Assembly (NCBI RefSeq): GCF_001956985.1
Contig: NZ_CP019082.1
Span: forward strand, 5,084,001-5,148,000
DNA length: 64,000 bases
Direction: 5' to 3'
Origin: Paludisphaera borealis
GTDB lineage: Bacteria > Planctomycetota > Planctomycetia > Isosphaerales > Isosphaeraceae
Position numbers and translations under genes: made by a program. Every line of letters begins with the position of its first letter. Positions within the stretch are counted from its first letter, which is position 1. The notes under the pieces were generated by a model that worked only from the letters and a program-made list of their open reading frames with translations, made no database searches and had not been told where the DNA came from. Of this stretch, positions 17,824 to 27,101 are shown piece after piece.

Positions 17824-18795
17824 TTGCATCTCTTTCTCGACTCGAACATCTGGCTCTCCTTTTATCACTATTCGAGCGATGAACTCGAGGAACTGCGGAA
17901 GCTGGGTGTTCTGATTGAACGGAAGCAAGTGACGCTTCATGTGCCCGATCAGGTACGGTTCGAGTTCCGCCGCAATCGAGAGGTGAAGTTCGCCGACGCG
18001 ATCAGTAAGTTCAAGAAAGAGGGTTTGGACAAGGGGTTTCCTCAAATCTTCCATGCCTATGAGGAGGATTACAGGGTCCTGCGAGATGCAATCGACGCTT
18101 ATGAGCAGGCGAAGGGACGCATCCTTCAGAAATTGGAGAGAGATTATCGACGGTGGAAGCTGAAGGCCGACGGCATTATCAGCGATTTGTTTGCGAAGGC
18201 CGAGAATGTAGCCGTCAGTGAGGTGGCCCTAGCAGCTGCCCGCATGCGTGTTATACGGGGCAACCCGCCCGGCAAAGACAACTCGCATGGCGATGCGATT
18301 AATTGGGAATGCTTATTGGAAGTCGTCCCATCGAAGGAGGATCTCTATATGATCGCCGAAGACAAGGATTTTCGCGAGAAAGGTAGTGACACTGCCTTCT
18401 CGCCATTCCTCGCATATGAATGGAAGCACGCAAAGGAAAGCGAGGTCCGATACTACCGCAGGCTCTCGACTTTCTTCAAAGAGAGGTATCCGCACATCCA
18501 GCTGGCAACCGAGTTGGAGAAGGAACTGCTTATCGATGAATTGAGCAAGAGTGGAACGTTCAAGACGACGCGCAGAGTTCTCAACAGCCTATCCAAATAC
18601 AGTGACTTCACGAGTTCTCAGATCAATGAAATCGCTGAAGTCGCGACCAGGAACGAGCAGGTCTATTGGATTGGCAAGGATGCGGACATTAAGCTTCTGA
18701 TGGGCAAATTGATCGGAGGGGCGCTGGATTGCTTGGATGCGGAGACTAAGGGAAAGTACGACGAATACTTCAGCACATCTTTAAAGGCGGGCTGA
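17824..18795 (+). CDS. PIN-like domain (DUF4935-type) protein, putative nuclease partner of the SIR2-like gene
   Basis: A 323-residue protein starting at TTG 17824, directly after the TGA of the SIR2-like gene. AGGAG at 17811-17815 gives 8-base spacing and supports this unusual start. PIN-type acidic residues are visible: Asp6 in LFLDSNIW, Glu47, Asp157 with Glu162 in SHGDAINWECLL, and Asp180/Asp182 in IAEDKDF. The helical insert at about 75-125 is charged and coiled-coil-like. The pattern matches DUF4935 (PIN_12), a family of presumed ribonucleases. The C-terminal 100 residues have no assigned role. Zero-base spacing implies co-translation and a joint function with the SIR2-like protein. Confidence 0.78.
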   Translation: MHLFLDSNIWLSFYHYSSDELEELRKLGVLIERKQVTLHVPDQVRFEFRRNREVKFADAISKFKKEGLDKGFPQIFHAYEEDYRVLRDAIDAYEQAKGRILQKLERDYRRWKLKADGIISDLFAKAENVAVSEVALAAARMRVIRGNPPGKDNSHGDAINWECLLEVVPSKEDLYMIAEDKDFREKGSDTAFSPFLAYEWKHAKESEVRYYRRLSTFFKERYPHIQLATELEKELLIDELSKSGTFKTTRRVLNSLSKYSDFTSSQINEIAEVATRNEQVYWIGKDADIKLLMGKLIGGALDCLDAETKGKYDEYFSTSLKAG

Positions 18796-19002
18796 ACTGT
18801 AACCAAGCCGAGAGCGCGAGGGATGGAGACGAAGATCATGTTGAGTCACCGTTGTAATATCCTCCGACCCCATTGATTTGGTTAGCCTGGTATTAGGACT
18901 ATTCCTAAATGCGTGTGGCGATTGAGTATTCCATGTGCTTGTACCCCGGTTTGCGGTAAATCGTCACGGGGTTCTCATCTGAGGGCATACCCTCACCCGT
19001 GG

Positions 19003-20124
19003 TCAACTGCGCTCGCAGTGCCTGGCCAAATCGCGAAGCACTTCCAGCCCGCGCTTCAGGGTGTCGTCACCAACCGCGTAGGAGATGCGGAAGTGGGTGT
19101 CGCGGCGGGAGAAGACGTTGCCGGGGATGATGAGGAGTTCGCGGCGGATGGCTTCGGCGACGAATTCGGACGCGGTTCCCCAGGGGGCGCGGGGGAAGGC
19201 GTAGAAGGCGCCTTCGGGGTAGGGGAGGTCGTAACCTTCGGACAGGGCGGCGACGACGAGGTCGCGCTTGCGGCGGTAGGCTTCGACGTGCGGGGTTAAA
19301 TCCTGATCGAGCGCCTTGACGCCGGCGTGCTGGAACGGCGTGGGGGCGCAGACGAAGCTGAACTGCTGGAGCTTGGCCATCTCCTGGATCAGCCGGGTCG
19401 GGCCGTGGGCGAAGCCCAACCGCCAGCCGGTCATGCCGTACGACTTGCTGAAGGCGTCGACGACCAGCACGTCCTCGTTCCACTCGGCCGGCGTCGAGAA
19501 CGGCCGGTCGAAGCAGAAGGCCCGGTACACCTCGTCGCTGATCAGCAGGACGTTCTTCTCCTTGCAGAGCAGGGCGAGCTTTTGCATTTCCTCGGCCGTG
19601 GCGACGACGCCCGTCGGGTTCACCGGGCTGTTGACGATCACCGCCTTGGTCTTCGGCGTGATCGCCTGGGCGACGTCCTCGGCCCGGATGCGGAAGTCGG
19701 GGTAGGTGTCGATCAACACCGTCTTGCCGCCGACCAGCGTCACCTGGTGGTTGTACATAACGAAGTACGGATCGAAGACGATCACCTCGTCGCCGGGGTC
19801 GACCACGGCGCTGACGGCCAGCAGCAGGCCGCCGGCGGTCCCCGAGGTCACCATCACCTGGCGGTCGGCGTGGTGGAACGTGGCGTCGACGGCCTCCTGG
19901 ATCTTCGACCGCAGCTCGGGGACCCCCTGGGTGACCGAGTACTGGTTGCGGCCCGCGCGGATGGCCTCGTAGGCGGCTTCCTTGACGGGGTCGGCGACGT
20001 CGAAGTCGGGCAGCCCGATCGAGAAGTTGATCGGGTTCTTCATCGCCTTGGCCATCTCGAAGGCCTTGCGGATGCCCGAAGCGTCGATCCGCGACATCCG
20101 TTCGGCGATCCAGCGGTCGTCCAC
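19003..20124 (-). CDS. PLP-dependent class I/II aminotransferase (aspartate-aminotransferase-like)
   Basis: A 373-residue fold-type I aminotransferase. Landmarks are INFSIGLPDFD near the N-terminus, TSGTAGGLLLAV (cofactor phosphate binding), NSPVNPTG with Asn166, SDEVYRAF with Asp197 and Tyr200, and the Schiff-base lysine Lys227 in SKSYGMTGWRLG. A substrate-carboxylate arginine is expected in FRISYAVG near the end. It transfers amino groups between an amino acid and a 2-oxo acid in the cytosol; the preferred substrate cannot be fixed from sequence alone. The apt-like gene lies 60 bases upstream on the same strand. Confidence 0.93.
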   Translation of the reverse strand: MDDRWIAERMSRIDASGIRKAFEMAKAMKNPINFSIGLPDFDVADPVKEAAYEAIRAGRNQYSVTQGVPELRSKIQEAVDATFHHADRQVMVTSGTAGGLLLAVSAVVDPGDEVIVFDPYFVMYNHQVTLVGGKTVLIDTYPDFRIRAEDVAQAITPKTKAVIVNSPVNPTGVVATAEEMQKLALLCKEKNVLLISDEVYRAFCFDRPFSTPAEWNEDVLVVDAFSKSYGMTGWRLGFAHGPTRLIQEMAKLQQFSFVCAPTPFQHAGVKALDQDLTPHVEAYRRKRDLVVAALSEGYDLPYPEGAFYAFPRAPWGTASEFVAEAIRRELLIIPGNVFSRRDTHFRISYAVGDDTLKRGLEVLRDLARHCERS

Positions 20125-20184
20125 GATCCGATTCCTTTGCGTCGTCGGCCTGGTCGGCCGGTATGATTCGTATGAGTATCAGTA

Positions 20185-20715
20185 TCAGTACGTGATGAGG
20201 CTGAAGACTTCGGAGGGTTCGAGCTTGGCGCGTCCGCCCAGGAACGACAGCTCGATGATGAAGGCGCAGGCGATCAGCTCGGCGCCGGTCGAGTTCACCA
20301 GATCGCAGCAGGCGCGCATGGTGCCGCCGGTGGCCAGCACGTCGTCGATCAGGAGGACGCGGCGGCCGGGCGCGAGGGCGTCGGAGTGGATTTCGAGCCG
20401 ATCGTTGCCGTATTCGAGCGCGTATTCCTGGGCGATCGTGGCGTAGGGGAGCTTGCCCGGTTTGCGGATCGGCACGAAGCCGGCGTTCATCCGGACGGCC
20501 AGCGGCGCGCCGAAGATGAACCCGCGCGCCTCGGCCGCGGCGATGACGTCGACCCCCCGGTCGCGGAACTGCTCTTCAAGCTGGTCGATCGAGGTCCGGA
20601 AGGCGTCCGGATTGCTCAAAAGCGGCGTGATGTCCTTGAACAGGACGCCCGGCTTGGGGAAATCGGGGATGTCGCGGATCCAGTCGCGGACGTCGATAGA
20701 CGCGGACGCTGACAT
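20185..20715 (-). CDS. apt: Adenine phosphoribosyltransferase
   Basis: A 176-residue purine-salvage enzyme that makes AMP from adenine and PRPP. The N-terminus has the typical IRDIPDFPKPGVLFKDITPLL sequence. The flexible-loop region contains RKPGKLPY and EYALEYG. The PRPP-binding motif is VLLIDDVLATGGTM. ATG 20715 is used, with TGGAG about 10 bases upstream; a TTG two codons earlier is in frame. Length and all motifs are normal for the family. Confidence 0.97.
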   Translation of the reverse strand: MSASASIDVRDWIRDIPDFPKPGVLFKDITPLLSNPDAFRTSIDQLEEQFRDRGVDVIAAAEARGFIFGAPLAVRMNAGFVPIRKPGKLPYATIAQEYALEYGNDRLEIHSDALAPGRRVLLIDDVLATGGTMRACCDLVNSTGAELIACAFIIELSFLGGRAKLEPSEVFSLITY

Positions 20716-20818
20716 GAGCAAGGAACTCCAGGGAACGAGCGGCGAACCACCCCGACGGGCTCGGAGCGTCCACTATGAATCATGATACGCCGCGTGTCCA
20801 GTCGATGAACGGTCGGCG

Positions 20819-20998
20819 TTACTCCTCCTCGTGGAACTCGCACGCCGCTTCGGTCGACGCCTTGACCAGATACATGAACTGGTCGCCCGCCTCCGGCCAG
20901 TCGCGGCTGTTCCCCAAGCTGTCGAGCCAGGCGTTGATTTCGTCCTCGCGCCGGCCGACGACCCTCGCGAACTCCCGGCGGCGGTCGTCGTCCAGCAT
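20819..20998 (-). CDS. Small acidic hypothetical protein
   Basis: A 59-residue frame from ATG 20998. The sequence is acidic and amphipathic (DDDRRREFARVVGRREDEIN, then DWPEAGDQFMYLVKAS and an Asp/Glu-rich tail ending HEEE). Codon use is gene-like but there is no clear ribosome-binding site and no recognised family. It lies between apt and a DUF1569 gene on the same strand. Confidence 0.45.
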   Translation of the reverse strand: MLDDDRRREFARVVGRREDEINAWLDSLGNSRDWPEAGDQFMYLVKASTEAACEFHEEE

Positions 20999-21042
20999 GT
21001 GCGTCGCCGTTGTTTCGATGGTCGATCTTGCGCGTCGGCACC

Positions 21043-21501
21043 TCACTTCGGGGAGGTCGGCACGGCGAAGCTCAGGTGATGGGCCAGGTGGATGAGCTGC
21101 AACCTGTCCCATTCCGCCTTGGTCAGCGGGCCGAACAGGCGGTGGGGGATCACCGGGCCCGCCGAGGCCCGGTAATGGGCGATGGCCTGCCGGAGCCCCT
21201 CGGCCTCCTCGCGTGCGTCGAGCGTTTCCAAGGGCATGATTTCCGGCGGCCCGGGCAAGCCTTCGGGGATGGCACCCGATTCAAGCACCTGCCGTTTCTT
21301 ATCCTCGCCGACCCATTGCGACGGATCGCTGGGGGTTGAGGCGGGCATGTCGACCACGCGGCGGGCGACGGTGGCCAGGTGGCGGCAAATCTGGGCCAGC
21401 GACCAGGCGCCGACCGTCGTGTGGCCTTCCAGCAGCCGCTCGACGTCGGGCATGACTTCGTCAAGGCTTCCGTAACGGATGGTTCTTCGTCCCGGGGTCA
21501 T
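21043..21501 (-). CDS. DUF1569 (DinB-superfamily-like) protein
   Basis: A 152-residue protein. The opening (TIRYGSLDEVMPDVERLL, then GAWSLAQICRHLATVARR) and the closing LIHLAHHLSFAVP histidine cluster are the DUF1569 pattern, a four-helix-bundle fold related to DinB with a His-based metal site. The function of the family is unknown. It probably belongs with the minus-strand genes around it. Confidence 0.82.
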   Translation of the reverse strand: MTPGRRTIRYGSLDEVMPDVERLLEGHTTVGAWSLAQICRHLATVARRVVDMPASTPSDPSQWVGEDKKRQVLESGAIPEGLPGPPEIMPLETLDAREEAEGLRQAIAHYRASAGPVIPHRLFGPLTKAEWDRLQLIHLAHHLSFAVPTSPK

Positions 21502-21590
21502 GGAGAGGTCCTCTCAGGCGGGCAGCCGTTCAACGGGGTGTAGGGACTGGCGCGACTTTGTCGGGCCGGTTGCACGGCGGCCGGCATCCG

Positions 21591-22028
21591 TCAGGAAGCG
21601 GACAGAGCGTCGGATTGGACTTCGGCGCACAGGCGGTCGAGGTTTTGCTCGTTCGCGGTTTCGACGATGTGGCGAATCGCATTGGCGACGGAATCGTCGT
21701 CAAACGCCTGTTCCCATGCCAAGAGCGTGCCGGCAGGATGTTCTTGCAAGGTGATCGTGAGTTGAAAATGCGGCTGGCAGACGTGCCGAATGACGATTTC
21801 GCTGTTCGGGACGATTGAGACGAACATGGATTCGTTGGGATAAGTCTTTCCATCGGGGCCGTGCATGGAAAAGACCCACTTGCCGCCCGGTTGGAACTCA
21901 AAGGTCTCGAATGTGTTGGTGAAACCATGGGGGCCCCACCATCTTGCGAGGCGATCGGGATTCTGAAAAGCGGCGAAGACGGAGGACGGGCTGGCAGGGA
22001 TCGCTCGCTTCGTCGAGAAAGTCGTCAT
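21591..22028 (-). CDS. SRPBCC / AHSA1-like protein
   Basis: A 145-residue START-like (AHSA1) protein. It begins KRAIPASPSSVFAAFQNPDRLARWWGP, the usual helix-grip opening, and continues with PGGKWVFSMHGPDG and the long C-terminal helix. Such proteins bind hydrophobic ligands or act in stress responses; no specific ligand is indicated. Third-position GC is lower than in neighbours, which may hint at acquisition. Confidence 0.88.
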   Translation of the reverse strand: MTTFSTKRAIPASPSSVFAAFQNPDRLARWWGPHGFTNTFETFEFQPGGKWVFSMHGPDGKTYPNESMFVSIVPNSEIVIRHVCQPHFQLTITLQEHPAGTLLAWEQAFDDDSVANAIRHIVETANEQNLDRLCAEVQSDALSAS

Positions 22029-22351
22029 CCAGGGCTCCTTGAAGGCTGCTTTTGGACGAGCAACGCGCGATTATACCACCAAAGGCGTCGCCGACGCATC
22101 CGGTCGCTCGGCGCTTCATCCCACGCCTCGCGCCGACTCGGCGAGCGCCTTGTGCCCCTCTGGCAACGGGACTAACCTGTTCTGAAGGATCGCGAGGCGG
22201 GGAATCCACTGAATTCAAAAACGACGCCGGAGGCTCGCGGACATGCCGAGCCGTGTCGACGCGTTTTCCAATGTCGCCAGGGAGGACCTGGCCGCCGCGA
22301 CGACCGCTCGGAACGATTTCATCCTCCCTTCTCTCGACAAGGATCCGGCCC
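22029..22351. other. Intergenic region between divergent genes
   Basis: It should contain promoters for the AHSA1-like gene (leftward) and the secreted hypothetical (rightward). No gene, repeat or clear promoter was identified. Confidence 0.45.
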
Positions 22352-22888
22352 ATGCGAACGTTCATTCCGACCGCGGTGCTCTGCGTGTGCATGCTCGGCT
22401 ACCAGGCCGCGCGGTCGCAGCAGGCCACCGCCCCGAAGGCCGACACCGCGGCCCAGGTCGCCGCCTCGACCTATGAGCACCTCGCCACGGCGATCATCGC
22501 GATCGAGGCGACGGAGGACGAGCTGGTCAAGAGCGTCTTGATCGGCTACCACAGCGCGGCCCAGGGACACCTGAAAGCCGCCGCCCGCGACGCCCAGGGG
22601 CGCGTCGGGCACCTGGAGGCGTCGGCCGCCGAGGTCACGAACATCGGCAACGAAGGCGACAAGCGAATTCAGGCGGTCCGCCAGCGCCTGGCCAAGGCCG
22701 GCCACACGCACAACACCGACGTCGAGACCAAGTCGGACTACCTGTTCGTCACCAATAAGGAGAAGAAGGGGCTTCTCGACCTGGCGTCCAAGATCGGCCG
22801 CGCGGGCGCGAACGCGACGGTCGGCGAGCTGGACGAGCTAGGCGCCGAACTCGCCCGCCGCTTCGAAGCCGCGATCGCCCCCGAGTAA
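22352..22888 (+). CDS. Secreted hypothetical protein
   Basis: A 178-residue protein with a signal peptide (residues 1-22: MRTFIPTAVLCVCMLGYQ, then an ARS-QQ cleavage-like site). The mature part is almost entirely helical, Ala/Glu/Lys-rich and coiled-coil-like, with heptad-like spacing across about 35-140. No known domain was recognised. AAGGA lies about 9 bases before ATG 22352. It is followed 36 bases later by the CRTAC1 lipoprotein, so the two are probably co-transcribed. Confidence 0.68.
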   Translation: MRTFIPTAVLCVCMLGYQAARSQQATAPKADTAAQVAASTYEHLATAIIAIEATEDELVKSVLIGYHSAAQGHLKAAARDAQGRVGHLEASAAEVTNIGNEGDKRIQAVRQRLAKAGHTHNTDVETKSDYLFVTNKEKKGLLDLASKIGRAGANATVGELDELGAELARRFEAAIAPE

Positions 22889-22924
22889 GCCGACCGGCCC
22901 CGCCGCCGGGATGAGGAACCGCTC

Positions 22925-24652
22925 ATGCTCCGTTTGCGATTGATCCTGGCGGCGGCCTTATCGTCCGCGCTTCTCTCATGCACCAAGCCCAACGCCCCGA
23001 TCGAACCGGTCCCGCGATCGGTTCTGGATGCGCCGCCGCCCGCCCCGCCGGGACCGGTCATTCCTCAGTTCGTCGACGTCGCCGAGAGCGCCGGGCTCAA
23101 GAGAGTTCTTTATTGCGGCGGCCCCGACAAGGACCACATTCTTGAGTCGGTCGGTACGGGGGGCGCGTTCATCGACTACGACGGTGACGGCCGGCTGGAC
23201 GTCTACCTCGTCAACGCCTGGGCCCTCGACGAGCAGCCGTCGCGGGTTCGGCTCAAGGGGCGCAACGCCCTTTATCGCAATAAGGGCGACGGCACGTTCG
23301 AGGACGTGACCGACAAGGCCGGGGTTTGCGACGAGAGCTGGGGCTGCGGCGTCTCGGCGGCCGATTACGACGGCGACGGCCGGGTCGACCTTTACGTGAC
23401 CAACTTCGGCCCCAACCGCCTGTACCGCAATCGCGGCGACGGCACGTTCGAGCAGGTCGCGGAGAAGGCCGGCGTCGCCGATCCGGGCTGGGGCGCGGGG
23501 TCGGCCTTCTTCGATTCCGACGGCGACGGCGACCTCGATCTGTACGTCGCCAACTACATCGACGCGACCATGGACGACGTCCTCTCGGCCCGCCGCACCA
23601 CCGTCTGGCGCGAGAAGGTGAAGGTGCTTTCCGGCCCGTTCGGCATGCGAGGCGGCCGCGACCGCTTCTACCGCAACAACGGCGACGGCACGTTCCGCGA
23701 CGCGACCGATGAGGCCGGGATGACCGACACGGCCGAATCGTACGGCCTCGGCGTGCTCGCCTCCGACCTCGATTTCGACGGCGACGTCGACGTCTTCGTC
23801 GCCAACGATTCGAACCCCAATTTCCTCTATCGCAACAACGGCGACGGCACGTTCACCGAGATCGGCGCGTGGAGCGGCGCCGGCGTCAACGGCAACGGCG
23901 TGGCGCAGGCCGGCATGGGCGTCGACGCGGCCGATTTCGACGGCGACGGCCGCCCCGACGTCCTCGTTACCACGTTCGCCCAGGATTCGGCCTCGATCTA
24001 CCACAACGACGGCGACCTCGCCTTCCGCGACGTTTCGGCCTCCATCGGCCTCAAGGCAATCACCTACCAGGCCCTGAAATGGGGATGCGCCTTCTTCGAC
24101 GCCGACCACGACGCCGACGTCGACGTCGTCATCGCCAACGGCCACATCTACCCCCAGGTCGACCAGGCCCCGGAGTTGAACGAGTCGTATCGCCAGCTCC
24201 CCTTCCTGCTCCGCAACGACAAGGGCCGACTCACCGACGTCTCGCGCGACGCCGGCCCCGGGATGCAGATCGCGGTCTCCGGCCGCGGGCTCGCAGTCGG
24301 CGATTACGACGACGACGGCGATCTCGACCTCCTCGTCACCGCGATGGACGCGCCGCCGCTCCTCCTCCGCAACGACACCCCCCGATCGGGACACTGGCTG
24401 AAGCTGCGCCTGCTCAACCGCCACGGCAGCCCCGCCATCGGAACCCGAGCGATATTCACGGCCGGCGGCAAGGCCCAGCATCGGGAAATCCGCAGCGGCT
24501 CATCCCACCAATCGCAGAACGCCCTGGAACTCCACTGCGGCCTCGGCCCTTCCGCGACCGTCGACCACGTCGAAATCGTCTGGCCCGGCGGCCGCAAGAC
24601 GGTCCTCGATCACGTCGAAGCGGACCGAACGGTCACGGTTCGTGAGCCTTGA
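22925..24652 (+). CDS. CRTAC1-type lipoprotein with FG-GAP/VCBS repeats and ASPIC/UnbV domain
   Basis: A 575-residue protein. A lipoprotein signal (SSALLSC, lipid-accepting Cys19) is followed by about six or seven FG-GAP/VCBS repeats with the calcium-binding D-D-G-D-G-D pattern (for example FIDYDGDGRLDVYLVN and SDGDGDLDLYVANY), which form a beta-propeller at about 45-470. The C-terminal ASPIC/UnbV domain at about 485-570 reads HWLKLRLLNRHGSPAIGTR and VDHVEIVWPGG. It is likely anchored on the cell surface; the ligand is unknown. A decayed copy of its last codons is present at 27020-27081. Confidence 0.93.
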   Translation: MLRLRLILAAALSSALLSCTKPNAPIEPVPRSVLDAPPPAPPGPVIPQFVDVAESAGLKRVLYCGGPDKDHILESVGTGGAFIDYDGDGRLDVYLVNAWALDEQPSRVRLKGRNALYRNKGDGTFEDVTDKAGVCDESWGCGVSAADYDGDGRVDLYVTNFGPNRLYRNRGDGTFEQVAEKAGVADPGWGAGSAFFDSDGDGDLDLYVANYIDATMDDVLSARRTTVWREKVKVLSGPFGMRGGRDRFYRNNGDGTFRDATDEAGMTDTAESYGLGVLASDLDFDGDVDVFVANDSNPNFLYRNNGDGTFTEIGAWSGAGVNGNGVAQAGMGVDAADFDGDGRPDVLVTTFAQDSASIYHNDGDLAFRDVSASIGLKAITYQALKWGCAFFDADHDADVDVVIANGHIYPQVDQAPELNESYRQLPFLLRNDKGRLTDVSRDAGPGMQIAVSGRGLAVGDYDDDGDLDLLVTAMDAPPLLLRNDTPRSGHWLKLRLLNRHGSPAIGTRAIFTAGGKAQHREIRSGSSHQSQNALELHCGLGPSATVDHVEIVWPGGRKTVLDHVEADRTVTVREP

Positions 24653-24717
24653 TCATCGCTGCTGGGATCAATTCATAGCCGCAGCCATCCGCCAGGACGG
24701 CGTGGTTTACACGCTCC

Positions 24718-26739
<2,022 letters not shown>

Positions 26740-26948
26740 GTGCTTCCTCCTCGTGTCGAGTGGCCTCTTTCGCCGGAAATTCCTGGCTGAGCGTCGACCT
26801 CGTCGTCCGGGGCCACGCCCCGTCTTTCTGAACGAACATTAATCAACGTCCGCCTCGTGTGCAAATAGAAACCGGCGAGACCGGGGCGGTCGGGCGGTCG
26901 GCAAGACCGCTTCGCCCCGGATGGCCGAAGCGCCGCCTGCTTCAGGAA

Positions 26949-27010
26949 GAGGACCTCGGACTGGGTGTCGACGCTGCTTTGATCGTCGATCTCCCGCGGC
27001 TCGAAGCTGA
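26949..27010 (-). pseudogene. Remnant of a VCBS-protein gene (C-terminal fragment)
   Basis: About 60 bases align without gaps, at roughly 80% identity, to 31063-31124 inside the VCBS gene. Read on the minus strand the frame is kept: EIDDQSSVDTQSEVL here against EIDDQSGIGTQFEVL in the intact gene. The 5' part is missing. Confidence 0.7.
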
Positions 27011-27019
27011 TGGCCTGGA

Positions 27020-27081
27020 GGCCGCAAACGACCCTCGTTCAAGTCGAAGCGGATCGAACGATCACGGTTCGTGAACCCTGA
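27020..27081 (+). pseudogene. Remnant of a CRTAC1 gene (last 20 codons)
   Basis: It matches the 3' end of the CRTAC1 gene (24591-24652) with the frame and stop preserved: VEADRTITVREP then TGA here, VEADRTVTVREP then TGA there. Everything upstream of these codons is gone. The rest of the 26740-27101 gap shows no gene. Confidence 0.75.
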
Positions 27082-27101
27082 CCGTCCCTGTTCGGATCAG
27101 C

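Noticed and set aside
22976-24481. 501-codon minus-strand frame opposite CRTAC1
   Set aside because: Its Val/Ala/Glu/Gly repeats are the antisense image of the D-G-D-G repeats; not a gene.
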